This document shows, in pieces, positions 26,801 to 35,110 of a stretch of 64,000 nucleotides of DNA. Below the pieces are notes generated by a model, which did not search any database, was not told the origin of the DNA, and saw nothing but the letters and a program-made list of their open reading frames with translations. Made by a program: the position numbers and the translations under genes. The DNA comes from Verrucomicrobiaceae bacterium (GTDB taxonomy: Bacteria > Verrucomicrobiota > Verrucomicrobiia > Verrucomicrobiales > Verrucomicrobiaceae). The stretch is from NCBI GenBank assembly GCA_947466075.1, contig CANIBP010000010.1:1-64000 (forward strand), given 5' to 3'. The first letter of the stretch is position 1. Each line of letters opens with the position of its first letter.

Positions 26801-29800
26801 ATGATCCGTTGCGCGGTGACAAGGGGGATAGTTATGAAGGCGGTCTGCATGAAGTCGCGGGCATTCGTTGGCCTGGCGTGCTTGCCACCACGGGTCCCAT
26901 CATCAGCAATCAATACCTGTGGGTGGGTGACTTATTCCCCACGCTCGCGGCTGCCGTCGGCGTGACTCCGCAGAACACCAAGCCCATGGATGGCCTCAAT
27001 ATGTGGCCCGCGTTGCTCGCGGCTAGTCCCACGACCACGGTTTCACGCGGCGCACCGCTCGTGACGGATCAGGCGGCACCGATCGCCATCTATCAATTCA
27101 CCGATCCCGTGAATGGCGGCACCAAGGACTTCAAACTCCGCCGGGGGCGCGTAAACAACGTCGTCACGCCGGAGTTATTCAACCTCACCGATGATCCGTA
27201 TGAAACCACCGATCTCATCGCGAACAGCGCCTATGTTAACATCGTTAACACCTTGACCAGTGCCATCACGGCCATCACGGCAGACAACAACCCGCCCTAC
27301 ATCGGGCCGCCAATGATCACCAACACCGTTGGTCAAGGCGGCACCACCACGCTCTACGCGCCGTTCACCAGCTACAAGGCTCCCACCATTCAGTGGCGTA
27401 AGGGTGGCTCAAGTGCCGCAGTTCCCGGAACGGCCGTCAGCACATTCACGCAGATAGTGGACAGCGCCAACGCAGTCGTTACCGGCTCGTATGCGGCCAC
27501 GCTCACGCTGACGAACGTCGCGCCGGGCGACGCAGGCAGCTATGACGTGGTCATTACCAACGTTGGCGGCACGACCACCAGCGCCAGTGGCGTGCTCACG
27601 GTGACCTTTGGTGCGCCGGTGTTGACGGCACTGCCCACCTACTCACAGGGAACCTCATGCACCATTTCCTGGCCAGCGGTCAGCGGTGCCACGAGCTACA
27701 CGGTGCAACGCGCCGCCACCGCGGACTTCGCCACAGTGCTCTCCTCACAGACGGTCAACACTCCGAGTGCCACCTTTACCGGCCTCGCCAGCGGCACGCT
27801 CTACTATTACCGGGCCACGGCCACTGATGGCACCACGACTTCCGTGTTTAGCAACACCGTTTCATCCACGCAGGATGCCAGCAATCCAGCGGTCGCCATC
27901 ACCTCACCTGCCAACGCCGCTGTTATCGGGGCCAGTCCAGCCGCAGTTGCAGGTACCGTTAGCGACGCGCTCTCAGGCGTTGCCGCAGTCGTTGTAAACG
28001 GCATCACCGCGACTGTTACCAGCGGCAACTGGACGGCCAGTGTGCCACTGGTTGCAGGCGCGAACATACTCACCGCGACGGCCACGGACACGGTCGGCAA
28101 CACCAATACCGCGAGCATCAGCGTCACACTAAACGCCGTTTCGCCATTGATTACCAATGTATCCACCGGGCCTAGCGCGCCGACCTATCTCGACCAGACC
28201 ACCGTCTATGTCCAGGTGGCACCGGGGGCCGCAGCGCTCAATTCCGTGCAGCTTCTCTATGACACTGGCACTCCGGTGAGTACGAAAATCTGGCAGGAAG
28301 AGTTCAACATCACCAATAGCAACAACTGGAATGGCACCGGCGCACTCAATGCCTGGACCACCGTCGGCGGTGGCGTTGTGCGCCAAGCCATTGGTGCTTC
28401 CAATCACACGGTCCCCATCGGCATCACGAATGCGACGACCAATGGCACCACATTGGTGACTTGCGACAGCACGGCGAATCTCTGGCCGGGCATGCGTGTC
28501 ACTGGCCTGACGATTCCGGCCGGTGCCACGATCGCGCAGATCAATAGCGCCACGAGTTTCACGCTCTCGACGACTCCTAGCTCCGGCTCCGTGCTCTCGC
28601 TCACTGCATCAGGCATGATTTTGACCAACTGCGCCACTACCGGCCCCACACCTGGGCCTGCCAGTGCGACGGTGACTTGTGACAACACCATCGGCCTCGT
28701 GACCGGCATGGGCTTGACCGGTAGCGGCGTGCCAAACAACGCGACCGTGAGTTCCTTCACCACCACCTCGCCGATTGGCTTCACGATGAACAACGTCGCC
28801 ACGGCGACTGGCACTGGCGTGACCATCACCGCCAGCGGAGCCGCGACCGAGTTCAATGGCGGCACCGCCAACCTCACCGACTCGATGTTCACCACCACGA
28901 ACGCCATCAACACCACGGGTACGGCAGGCTATGTCGAGTTCTGGGTGCAGACACGCGACCTCGCGGCGACGAACAACTGCGGCTGGCAATTGCAGATTTC
29001 CTCTGACAACGGCACCACTTGGCACAACGCCGTGGATGGCAGCGTCAACGTCGGTGAAGATTGGAACAGCGAGACGGTGAACCTAACCAACGTGGTGACC
29101 AATACCGCTGGCAGTGCCGCTGGCAGCACGACGGTCACTTGCGCCAGCACCACCGGCCTAACCACCGGTCGCAGCGTGGTCGGCCCCACGGTAAATGTCA
29201 GTGGCACCACGGGCATCGGCGCGAGTGCCGCCATCATCACCGGCACTGACACGACCAATCTCAGAGTCGGCATGTTCCTCGTTGGTAGCAGCGGCATTCC
29301 GAACAACGCACGCATCCTCACGATTGATTCTGCCACGCAGTTCACCATGACGGCGAACTCCACGCTGGCGAGCGCCACGTCCATCACGATCGCGGCGACC
29401 TACTTTGCTGGCAATGCGACGGTGAGCGCTATCTGGAACGGCACCACTTTCACGCTCAACACCGCCGCGTATGTGAACACCACCACCGCGCCGATCACAG
29501 CGGGTGCCACCACGATCAATCACGGCTACCAGCTCTTCCATCATGACCTCGACGCCACTGAGCGTGTCGCGCAAATGAAGATGCGCTTCCAAGCTGCCGG
29601 CTATTCACCGGCGGCACCGACTCGTTCACCGCGCATCAGCATTGACGACATCGTCATCGCCACCACCGCGCCGCCGCCGACTGTGACGCTGGTCATGTTT
29701 GACGATGGCAATCATGGCGATGGCGCTGCGGGCGATGGCCTCTATGCCGCGCAGATTCCAGCTCAAACAGGCGACACCACGGTGAACTTCCGCGTGCGCG

Positions 29801-31617
29801 CCACTGATGCTGCCGCCAATGTCACGACCAACCCCGTGAGTGGCAATTTCACCTATACCGTGAAGTCATCGCTCACCGATGCCACCATCGCGAATGGAGT
29901 CATCACCGGCGGCCCCGTCGTCGGCGCTGAGTTCCTCACTTTGCCAAAGAGCGATGGCGTGACCGTGAACGCCATCTTCTCGGTGAATCAGAACGCCTTC
30001 ATCGAATACGGCACGCAGCCCGGCAAATACACATACGCCACGACGCCGACCTTGTTCAGTATCGACAACACGAAGCCCGAGTTCCTCAACCCCGTGCGCA
30101 TCGCCATCACCGGCCTGCAACCCGACACCGAGTATTACTATCGCCTGCGCCACAAGAACACCGGCGATGCCTTCTACAGCGCCCGCGGTGAACGCAGCTT
30201 CCACACCGCACGACCACGCGGCACCACCTTCAAGTTCACCATCACCGCCGATCCGCACCTCGACGTGAACACGGATCAAACCTTGCTCTGGCAGGCCATG
30301 CAGAACATCGCCACCGACAATCCTGACATCCACATCGACCTAGGCGACATCTTCATGACCGACAAGATGGACGACAGCGTCACCACCGGATTGCCCGCGA
30401 TCTGGGGCGGTGGCGTCACGCCCGGCACGCTCAATCAAACGATGGTGAACAACCGTGCGATGCTTTTCCGCAATCAGTTCGAGCGCTGCTGTCACAGCAT
30501 CCCGTTCTTCTTCACGCTCGGCAATCACGAGGCCGAATACGGCCACTTGTTCAACGCCGCCGCCGACAAACAAAACAACATACCCGCCTGGGACCTCAAA
30601 GCCCGCAAAGCCTACTACCCCGCGCCTGAGCCGGATAGCTTCTTCTCCGGCAACCCCACGCCAATGAACTACACCGGTGGCACACTCGGCCTGCTCCAAG
30701 ACTACTACGCCTGGGAATGGGGCGATGCTTTGTTCATTGTGCTCGATCCGTTCTGGAACACCACGACCAATCCCAACAGCGCCAATACCACGCCAGCGGG
30801 CGATGCCGCGTGGAACTGGTCGCTCGGCAAACCGCAATACGATTGGTTGAAGACCACACTCAAGAACAGCAGCGCCAAATATAAATTCATCTTCATGCAT
30901 CACATCGTCGGCGGCAGCACCACGCTCGCCGACAACGTCACGAAGAACATCGCCGCACGCGGCGGCGTCGAAGTCGCGGGCAAATACGAATGGGGTGGCA
31001 AGAACACCGACGGCACCGATGGCTTCGCCACCAAGCGCCCCGGCTGGGACATGCCCATCCATAATCTCTTCGTGCAAAACAAGGTCGCCATGGTCTTCCA
31101 CGGTCACGATCATCTCTACGGCCTGCAAACACTCGACGGCGTCGCCTACCTCGAATGCCCGCAACCTGGCACCGCGAACTACACATCGCTCGGCAGTGCT
31201 GGGGATGGCAAATACACACAGGGTCTCAATAGCTTGCTGCTGCCCAACTCCGGCCACATCCGCATGACGGTCACACCAGATCAGGTGATCGGCGACTTTG
31301 TCCGTGCTTATCGTCCGCAAGATGAGAATGCCTCGCGGCACAATCTCGATGTCACCAACAGCTTCACCGTCCGGCCGGCCGTGTTCCCGCCGATCGAGAT
31401 GGTCACGGTCTCTCCGGGACAGGTTTCGCTGCGCTGGAACGCCGTGGTCAACAAGCCCTACCAAATCCAGTGGAGCACAGACCTGATCAATTGGCAGAAC
31501 ATCCTCACGACCCCACTGACCTTCACCAACACCAACACCAACGCAACCTACACCGACACACTTCCAGCTCGCGTGAACGGTCAGCGGGCATTCTACCGGG
31601 TGAGCTACACACCATGA
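20821..31617 (+). CDS. Giant secreted multidomain protein: YHYH, DUF1566, sulfatase and purple-acid-phosphatase-like domains
   Basis: The 3598-residue protein has a signal peptide (LLAIITVSSIFAAASLRA). Approximate domain order: YHYH domain at 100-340 (GGHCGLADDYHYH, DGYPIYG, GYHYH); two DUF1566 domains at 567-697 and 701-920; an ASH/choice-of-anchor-D-type domain at 924-1038; a large Thr/Asn-rich module at 1041-1598; a putative Ig (He_PIG) domain at 1600-1688; a sulfatase at 1690-2157 with C1745 in CSVTR; Ig, Fn3 and bacterial-Ig domains at 2158-2440; a second copy of the large module at 2441-3015; a purple-acid-phosphatase-like metallophosphoesterase at 3017-3513 (D-x-H, DLGDIF, LGNHE, MHH, HGHDH near 3427); and a C-terminal domain ending RAFYRVSYTP. 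The start at 20821 suits the signal peptide. The N-terminal LRQHILEEF motif recurs in the 31717 protein. Confidence 0.9.
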   Translation: MCRSTNRLSLIKSGLLAIITVSSIFAAASLRAHTSSGMDDREQLRQHILEEFMQKSGRTKKVKPVEAPITKTLKRPVTVAAFSGFDISSFLTVAATIPPVGNGALMQASFAPFMPKVRTYWDGTTFFIESDNTGGFNMPNKMVGITTWQQQVPIPTAYFASVTNNENNAASLGFGQPNYWRIPLAPTVAASPITIYDPPAAPTNFLRGAVALGANGIAIFNPSNNAGRTSYEIGELDYYGGHCGLADDYHYHIIPTHLYSRFGGPLGDDKPAAWALDGYPIYGFVEPDGSPRQALDAQGGHDHGGWGYHYHAIGTTATDATHPYGSPASPYMMRAFHGEVVNFGNQVDGQPEVSSLRSDNSGGYNAKAVAGASIVAMLNPVALTTDGNGNYIENTAPGAVASPDAFIMRVNFSGTILDECWTINRKVNPRTLTMTWRMPSTTMISVVSATQFKLSAPATGTGSGLTLTSGSITLTNCSTTAGSTTVNCDSTTGLAFGQVVTGTNIANQPVNTTIYAPTAGSANGARLTAYPMGAWSEAALPDTSQIVNTTATFGEDSDYTSTNQQSFTDNGNGTITDNVTGLMWQKTDAGEMTWENAVNNASAQTTGGYSDWRLPNPQELFSIMNHENNGLAINTTYFPQNGAGAEYWWTRDVFGSSTTNVWCVNAGGGLGPKPKSETISANGTFRYHARYVRLAQNNMTHNYVNNGDGTITDTDTSLMWTRLPSTAMAWDSALTYAETLATGGYSDWRMPNIKELQTLTDYALATVSGGTATNLKPAINRTMFAKTLKNCSFNTTSGLINCDDTTGLVVGMTVVDPFSVAGTYISNTTTPTITQVNSATSFTINANPTTAGSGLILRALPRATAYWSSTSNKGTTTEAWLLELGVNNSVPVAEGPPRGSQGIISYQAKTASFPIFAVRTAVLTTNITVTQNSTALTDGVSTVAYGNVNVGSSLSKTFTINNTGSSALNITGVTIDGTDSANFSVTTQPAASIAATGSTTFTVLFNALTAGSKSAVVHIASDDAGNPSFDINLSGVGFVPPPTISNISVNPISPSSSDPAVITAQVTPGGGASITGVTLTYDLGAQVTAPAFREIFGNTNTNGLTGSMNTWTTTTVRAAGDLRQRGSTSNHTVPIVLTNCTTNGTTSVTCTSTTGLIPGMLITGTNIAANTTISQVNSATAITLSQATSGSGTALTLTAAGVTLTSCVAGTVPTINTASTTGLAVGMGLSGSGLATTPNNPTVAAITNSTAFTTNSTAFGTIPATLTASGMALEFNNGTVNYTDTMAKTPTIPAANVSAGNVEFWARNADLSTGNGWTLQVSPTGADADFVTRMTESFASTQATCTLNNGNNQTSGSTTVLCSDTSKLVEGNTIQGTAITIANCITNTATPTVIQTANTTGLAIGMFITGANTAGIPNNSRITAISPGVSFTINNNVTVTNAAPGITLLANYLPANVTIGTITPNTSFTISSAAFYSGSATLSCVNHGYKLYHYDFVAGEMTANMKLRWQYSGNTANTPARAPSTNIDDIVVTLTTGAAPTMLTMYDDGLHSDGMANDGIYGATIPALANGSTVNYTIAATGSGGSGTTTSNALSYTVAPAPTITTLSPLPTGSTVAAYSQSFAATGGSGAGYTWYVFSGALPSGLTLNSSGLLSGTATSAGTFNFTVKVTDSLSRSATKSFALTITTTTAPNVVIIITDDQGWGDVGYHTPVGQVPIETPNMDSFGTTLPGSIRLERFYATTVCSVTRSTLATGRNPIRHATNNVRGTPLSEHMMPQSFKSAGYQTFMCGKWHLGGSDKNTNFFTVNGVKTRFIQEGLEYAPYNRGWDSHYGQYSGAIDYYTHRSAESDSLDIPDWWLNGVQQDGTSEHRITIGFSDGVAHVDASGTGGWSPDLLAEKAVSHIQTRDPSKPMLLHVAFNSIHGPISAPQNLITKYTNRGITNANRRLTAAAVDGMDQAMGRILKALDDAGIANNTVVVWFGDNGGDETKGSLNDPLRGDKGDSYEGGLHEVAGIRWPGVLATTGPIISNQYLWVGDLFPTLAAAVGVTPQNTKPMDGLNMWPALLAASPTTTVSRGAPLVTDQAAPIAIYQFTDPVNGGTKDFKLRRGRVNNVVTPELFNLTDDPYETTDLIANSAYVNIVNTLTSAITAITADNNPPYIGPPMITNTVGQGGTTTLYAPFTSYKAPTIQWRKGGSSAAVPGTAVSTFTQIVDSANAVVTGSYAATLTLTNVAPGDAGSYDVVITNVGGTTTSASGVLTVTFGAPVLTALPTYSQGTSCTISWPAVSGATSYTVQRAATADFATVLSSQTVNTPSATFTGLASGTLYYYRATATDGTTTSVFSNTVSSTQDASNPAVAITSPANAAVIGASPAAVAGTVSDALSGVAAVVVNGITATVTSGNWTASVPLVAGANILTATATDTVGNTNTASISVTLNAVSPLITNVSTGPSAPTYLDQTTVYVQVAPGAAALNSVQLLYDTGTPVSTKIWQEEFNITNSNNWNGTGALNAWTTVGGGVVRQAIGASNHTVPIGITNATTNGTTLVTCDSTANLWPGMRVTGLTIPAGATIAQINSATSFTLSTTPSSGSVLSLTASGMILTNCATTGPTPGPASATVTCDNTIGLVTGMGLTGSGVPNNATVSSFTTTSPIGFTMNNVATATGTGVTITASGAATEFNGGTANLTDSMFTTTNAINTTGTAGYVEFWVQTRDLAATNNCGWQLQISSDNGTTWHNAVDGSVNVGEDWNSETVNLTNVVTNTAGSAAGSTTVTCASTTGLTTGRSVVGPTVNVSGTTGIGASAAIITGTDTTNLRVGMFLVGSSGIPNNARILTIDSATQFTMTANSTLASATSITIAATYFAGNATVSAIWNGTTFTLNTAAYVNTTTAPITAGATTINHGYQLFHHDLDATERVAQMKMRFQAAGYSPAAPTRSPRISIDDIVIATTAPPPTVTLVMFDDGNHGDGAAGDGLYAAQIPAQTGDTTVNFRVRATDAAANVTTNPVSGNFTYTVKSSLTDATIANGVITGGPVVGAEFLTLPKSDGVTVNAIFSVNQNAFIEYGTQPGKYTYATTPTLFSIDNTKPEFLNPVRIAITGLQPDTEYYYRLRHKNTGDAFYSARGERSFHTARPRGTTFKFTITADPHLDVNTDQTLLWQAMQNIATDNPDIHIDLGDIFMTDKMDDSVTTGLPAIWGGGVTPGTLNQTMVNNRAMLFRNQFERCCHSIPFFFTLGNHEAEYGHLFNAAADKQNNIPAWDLKARKAYYPAPEPDSFFSGNPTPMNYTGGTLGLLQDYYAWEWGDALFIVLDPFWNTTTNPNSANTTPAGDAAWNWSLGKPQYDWLKTTLKNSSAKYKFIFMHHIVGGSTTLADNVTKNIAARGGVEVAGKYEWGGKNTDGTDGFATKRPGWDMPIHNLFVQNKVAMVFHGHDHLYGLQTLDGVAYLECPQPGTANYTSLGSAGDGKYTQGLNSLLLPNSGHIRMTVTPDQVIGDFVRAYRPQDENASRHNLDVTNSFTVRPAVFPPIEMVTVSPGQVSLRWNAVVNKPYQIQWSTDLINWQNILTTPLTFTNTNTNATYTDTLPARVNGQRAFYRVSYTP

Positions 31618-31653
31618 TCTGGGGCGAGGCTAACTCCGCCCGCAGTCCGAAGA

Positions 31654-31669
31654 ATGACAATACTGTCAT
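31654..31669. promoter_or_regulatory. Second copper-box-like palindrome, upstream of the YHYH/multicopper-oxidase operon
   Basis: ATGACAATACTGTCAT differs from the site at 20757 by one central base, and the identity extends outward (GAAGA before, C after). It ends 47 bases before the start codon at 31717, almost exactly the spacing at the giant gene. It implies shared control of both transcription units by the adjacent two-component system. Confidence 0.8.
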
Positions 31670-31716
31670 CAAATGGGTGACATCGGATTCATATGACGAA
31701 GGTTGTATGTGACACG

Positions 31717-34700
31717 ATGAAAACCACTCTTCTCTCCGCAGTTCTGCTCTCACTCGCCACCTCATCAGGTTTTGCCCACACTTGGAAAGCCACGAGTGGT
31801 GACAACCACGAGGTGCTCCGGCAGCACATTCTGGACGAATGGCTGCAAGCGCATCCTCAGCCTGCCTCGGGCGAAATTAAGCCTGTTAACATCGCTTCAA
31901 CGGCGTCAACGCTCCAGCTTGCTGCCGCAGCGGTGGCTAATGCAGCGAGCGCGCCTTCGGCGGCGAAGCCATTCCTAGTGTTTCCGAGATTGGAGCTGAA
32001 ATGGGACAAGGATTTCCTTTTCGTCGGCTCGAACGGTATTCCCGACCACAACATGATGGTGGGTATCACGGCGTGGCAGCAGCAGGTGCCGTTGCCGCAA
32101 AATTATACAGGAGACAATGCGTGGCGCATTCCACTGCATCCGGTGCCGGCGAAGAACCCAGCAGTGGTTGAGGGGCATTTCCTGCGTGGGGCCATTGCGC
32201 TCGGTGTGAATGGCATCCCGATTTTCAATCCGCAGAACAATCGCGGCGAGGTGTCTTATGAGATCGGCGAACTCGACCAGTGGGGCGGTCATTGTGGACG
32301 TGCGGATGATTACCACTACCACATCGCGCCGATCCATTTGCAGGAAGTCGTCGGCAAAGGGATGCCTATCGCGTATGCACTGGATGGTTATCCAATCTAT
32401 GGCCTCACCGAGCCGGATGGCTCGCCCATTGGCAAGCTGGATGAATGCCATGGCCATGAAGACGCGAAAGTCGGCTATCACTATCATGCTTCGACGAAGC
32501 GTCCTTATCTGCAGAGCGCATTTCATGGTGAAGTCGTCGAAGCCGAAGGCCAAGTGGACCCACAGCCACGTGCGCAAGGCGTTCGTCCTGATACAGCTCC
32601 CCTGCGTGGCGCAGAGATCACCGGCTTTGAGAGTGTAGGATCAAACAGCTACAAACTGAGCTACAGCGTGAATGGAGATAAGCGCAGCATCGCTTACACC
32701 ATCGGCAAAGACGGCACATATCCCTTTGTGTTCGACAATGGCCGCGATGGCAAAACCGAGGAGGTTTACACGGCACGTGGAGGTGGTGGCGGCAGGGGAC
32801 CTGGTGGCGGCGGCAAGGGCGAGCCGAAGGGCAAAGGTAAGGGCAAGGGCGGCCCCGGCAAAGGCATGCAGCCGGATGACAATCCTCCTGCGCCTCCAGG
32901 CGAAGCCCCACGTCCACCACGCCCGCAGGCCGCTGGCCCGGTGATGGATGTGAATGGCGACGGCATCGTCACCGCGCAGGAATTTGCGGATAATGTGAAG
33001 CGCGAGTTCACAGCGCAGCGCAGCGGTGGCACGCTGGCCGATGCGATGTCGAAAGCGCGCACCGATTTCACCTCACTGGATCGCAATCGCGATGGCAAAC
33101 TCGAAGTTGGTGAAATGCCGACTCCCGACGCTCCTCCGGCGGAGATCGCGTCTGCGGAAGGCATGAGCCGCCGTGGTGGCGCTCCCGCAGCGACCAGCAG
33201 CCGCTTCGTTTTGACCAGTCCGGAAGTCGAGGATGGCGGCATGCTGCCCGCAGATTTCACTGGCGACGGCAGCGGCGCAACACTGCCACTTGCATGGAAG
33301 GGCGCACCTGCTGGAACGAAAAGCTATGCGCTCATCATGGATCACCTCGCTCCCGGCAATGAGATGAAGAGCTATTGGACGATGTGGGACATTCCGGCCA
33401 ACGTGACGAGTTTGCCGAAGAATGTGAAGGGTGTCGGCAAGCTCGGTGTCGGCTTCAAAGGTGCGGAAGGGTACGAGCCGCCGCATTCACAGGGTCCCGG
33501 TGAAAAAACTTATGTGCTGCATGTTTATGCGCTTTCCGCCGAGACGAAGCCCAAGGCCACCGGTCGTGGCGGTGTGACGCGTGAGGACTTGCTCGCGGCG
33601 ATTGATGGCAAGATTCTCGCCAAGGCAGATTTGAGCGTCGTTTACGCACGCGGTGGTGTCGCGGCAGGTGGTGGCGGTCAAGGTCAAGGTGGCGGACGAG
33701 GCGGCATGCCTGCTGGCGGCAGCACGACAACTGGCGGCCCCGGAGGCATGGCACCCGGTGGCCCAGGCGGCAACGCTCCTGGCGCAATGGCACCAGGAGG
33801 TGGCACTCAGCCGATGCGGCCCGAAACGGCCATGCAACCCACGCAGCCGATGCCTCCGCAAGGTGGCGGTGGGCAGCAGGGCGGACAACGCAAGCCATGG
33901 ATGCAGATGCACGGCACGGAGCTTGATGGCAATCAGGACGGCGTCGTCACTGTGGCAGAGACTCTTGCAGACATGAAAGTCGCCGCTTCCAAATATGATG
34001 CGGACATGGACGGCATTATCACCCCTACCGAAATCGATGCAGCCGGCGACATTCGCGAAGGCGCGGCGTTCGCAGGCTTCATCAACCGTCATGCTTTCGA
34101 GCTGGATGTGAATCAAGACAGCCGCCTGAGCAGTGCGGAATTGGCAGACGCAGCAAAATACATTTTCGGTGCCGCGGATCTGGACCACGATGGCAAACTT
34201 ACGACGGAAGAAGTGCAAAGTGCGCCCAACACGCCGCTGCGTGCCGCAGGACCTGGCGCTGGAGATCAACCGCCTGCTCCGCCTCCTGCCACGAATCCGC
34301 CTCCCGGCCCGTCGGCGATGCCAGCCGCCAGCGGTGGCAGTGGTGGAGTGCGTCCTCTCGACAGCATCTTCAATCCGTCAGCACAAACAGGCGCAGGTGG
34401 TGCCGGTTCGCAGCCGATACAGGCCGCCGCAGGTCAGGGTGGTCAAGGCGGCGGCAAAAAGAAAAAAGGCGGCGGTCCTCCCGGACTGGTTAAGCCGAGC
34501 ATCGCGGACACGATGAAGCTCAACGTCTATGCCGACAATTGGTTCATGCTCTACGTGAACGGCCGCCTCGTTGCTGTCGATCCGATTCAGTTCACGCCGC
34601 ACAACGTCGTTAGCGTCGATTTCCTCCCTGAGTATCCCATGACCATCGCCGTACTGGCGAAAGACAACGCCGATCCGAAGACCGGCATGGAATACGGCAC

Positions 34701-35085
34701 CAACATTGGCGACGCCGGCTTCTGCCTGAAGTTTGCCGACGGCACCGTGACGAACGCGACTTGGAAGGCCAAAAACTTCTTCCACGGTCCCGTGAATGGC
34801 GACACCGCAAATCCGAAGGTCATTCAGGAACCCTTGCCCTCGAATTGGTGGGCCGTGGATTTCGATGACAAAGCCTGGAAGCAGGCCAAGGAATACACCG
34901 TCGAGGAAGTCGATCCGAAGCAGCCCTACTTTGAGAACGACTTCGAAGGCGCGAAGTTCATCTGGTCCGACGACATCGCGCTCGACAATACCGTCATCTT
35001 CCGCACCAAGATCGAGAAGCCCGGTTGGACCCCACGATGGAACACCAAGCCTGATCTCGACGTAACGGGTGCACCAATGCGCTGA
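31717..35085 (+). CDS. Secreted YHYH / EF-hand / PEBP-like multidomain protein
   Basis: The 1122-residue protein has a signal peptide (MKTTLLSAVLLSLATSSGFA) and the LRQHILDEW motif shared with the giant protein. Its YHYH domain spans roughly 90-290, with GGHCGRADDYHYH near 190, DGYPIYG near 225 and GYHYH near 254. A Gly/Lys-rich linker follows at 356-388, then EF-hand loops near 410 and 455, and a phosphatidylethanolamine-binding-protein (YbhB-like) domain at about 495-646 (MLPADFTGDGSGATLPLAWKG, YWTMWDIP, PPHSQGPGEKTYVLHVYAL). After a Gly/Pro-rich stretch come four more EF-hand-like loops (735-833) and a beta-rich C-terminal domain from 927. It heads a five-gene operon. No enzymatic residues are known for YHYH. 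Confidence 0.88.
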   Translation: MKTTLLSAVLLSLATSSGFAHTWKATSGDNHEVLRQHILDEWLQAHPQPASGEIKPVNIASTASTLQLAAAAVANAASAPSAAKPFLVFPRLELKWDKDFLFVGSNGIPDHNMMVGITAWQQQVPLPQNYTGDNAWRIPLHPVPAKNPAVVEGHFLRGAIALGVNGIPIFNPQNNRGEVSYEIGELDQWGGHCGRADDYHYHIAPIHLQEVVGKGMPIAYALDGYPIYGLTEPDGSPIGKLDECHGHEDAKVGYHYHASTKRPYLQSAFHGEVVEAEGQVDPQPRAQGVRPDTAPLRGAEITGFESVGSNSYKLSYSVNGDKRSIAYTIGKDGTYPFVFDNGRDGKTEEVYTARGGGGGRGPGGGGKGEPKGKGKGKGGPGKGMQPDDNPPAPPGEAPRPPRPQAAGPVMDVNGDGIVTAQEFADNVKREFTAQRSGGTLADAMSKARTDFTSLDRNRDGKLEVGEMPTPDAPPAEIASAEGMSRRGGAPAATSSRFVLTSPEVEDGGMLPADFTGDGSGATLPLAWKGAPAGTKSYALIMDHLAPGNEMKSYWTMWDIPANVTSLPKNVKGVGKLGVGFKGAEGYEPPHSQGPGEKTYVLHVYALSAETKPKATGRGGVTREDLLAAIDGKILAKADLSVVYARGGVAAGGGGQGQGGGRGGMPAGGSTTTGGPGGMAPGGPGGNAPGAMAPGGGTQPMRPETAMQPTQPMPPQGGGGQQGGQRKPWMQMHGTELDGNQDGVVTVAETLADMKVAASKYDADMDGIITPTEIDAAGDIREGAAFAGFINRHAFELDVNQDSRLSSAELADAAKYIFGAADLDHDGKLTTEEVQSAPNTPLRAAGPGAGDQPPAPPPATNPPPGPSAMPAASGGSGGVRPLDSIFNPSAQTGAGGAGSQPIQAAAGQGGQGGGKKKKGGGPPGLVKPSIADTMKLNVYADNWFMLYVNGRLVAVDPIQFTPHNVVSVDFLPEYPMTIAVLAKDNADPKTGMEYGTNIGDAGFCLKFADGTVTNATWKAKNFFHGPVNGDTANPKVIQEPLPSNWWAVDFDDKAWKQAKEYTVEEVDPKQPYFENDFEGAKFIWSDDIALDNTVIFRTKIEKPGWTPRWNTKPDLDVTGAPMR

Positions 35086-35110
35086 TAAATCTTTTCACGC
35101 CTCACACGCC

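Noticed and set aside
22237..29520. Possible tandem DNA repeat array or CRISPR in the giant gene
   Set aside because: The repeats are degenerate at DNA level, vary in length and stay in frame, so they are protein repeats and not a CRISPR or simple satellite.
30340..31464. 374-codon minus-strand open frame opposite the phosphatase domain
   Set aside because: The plus strand has all five metallophosphoesterase motifs in order; the antisense product shows none.
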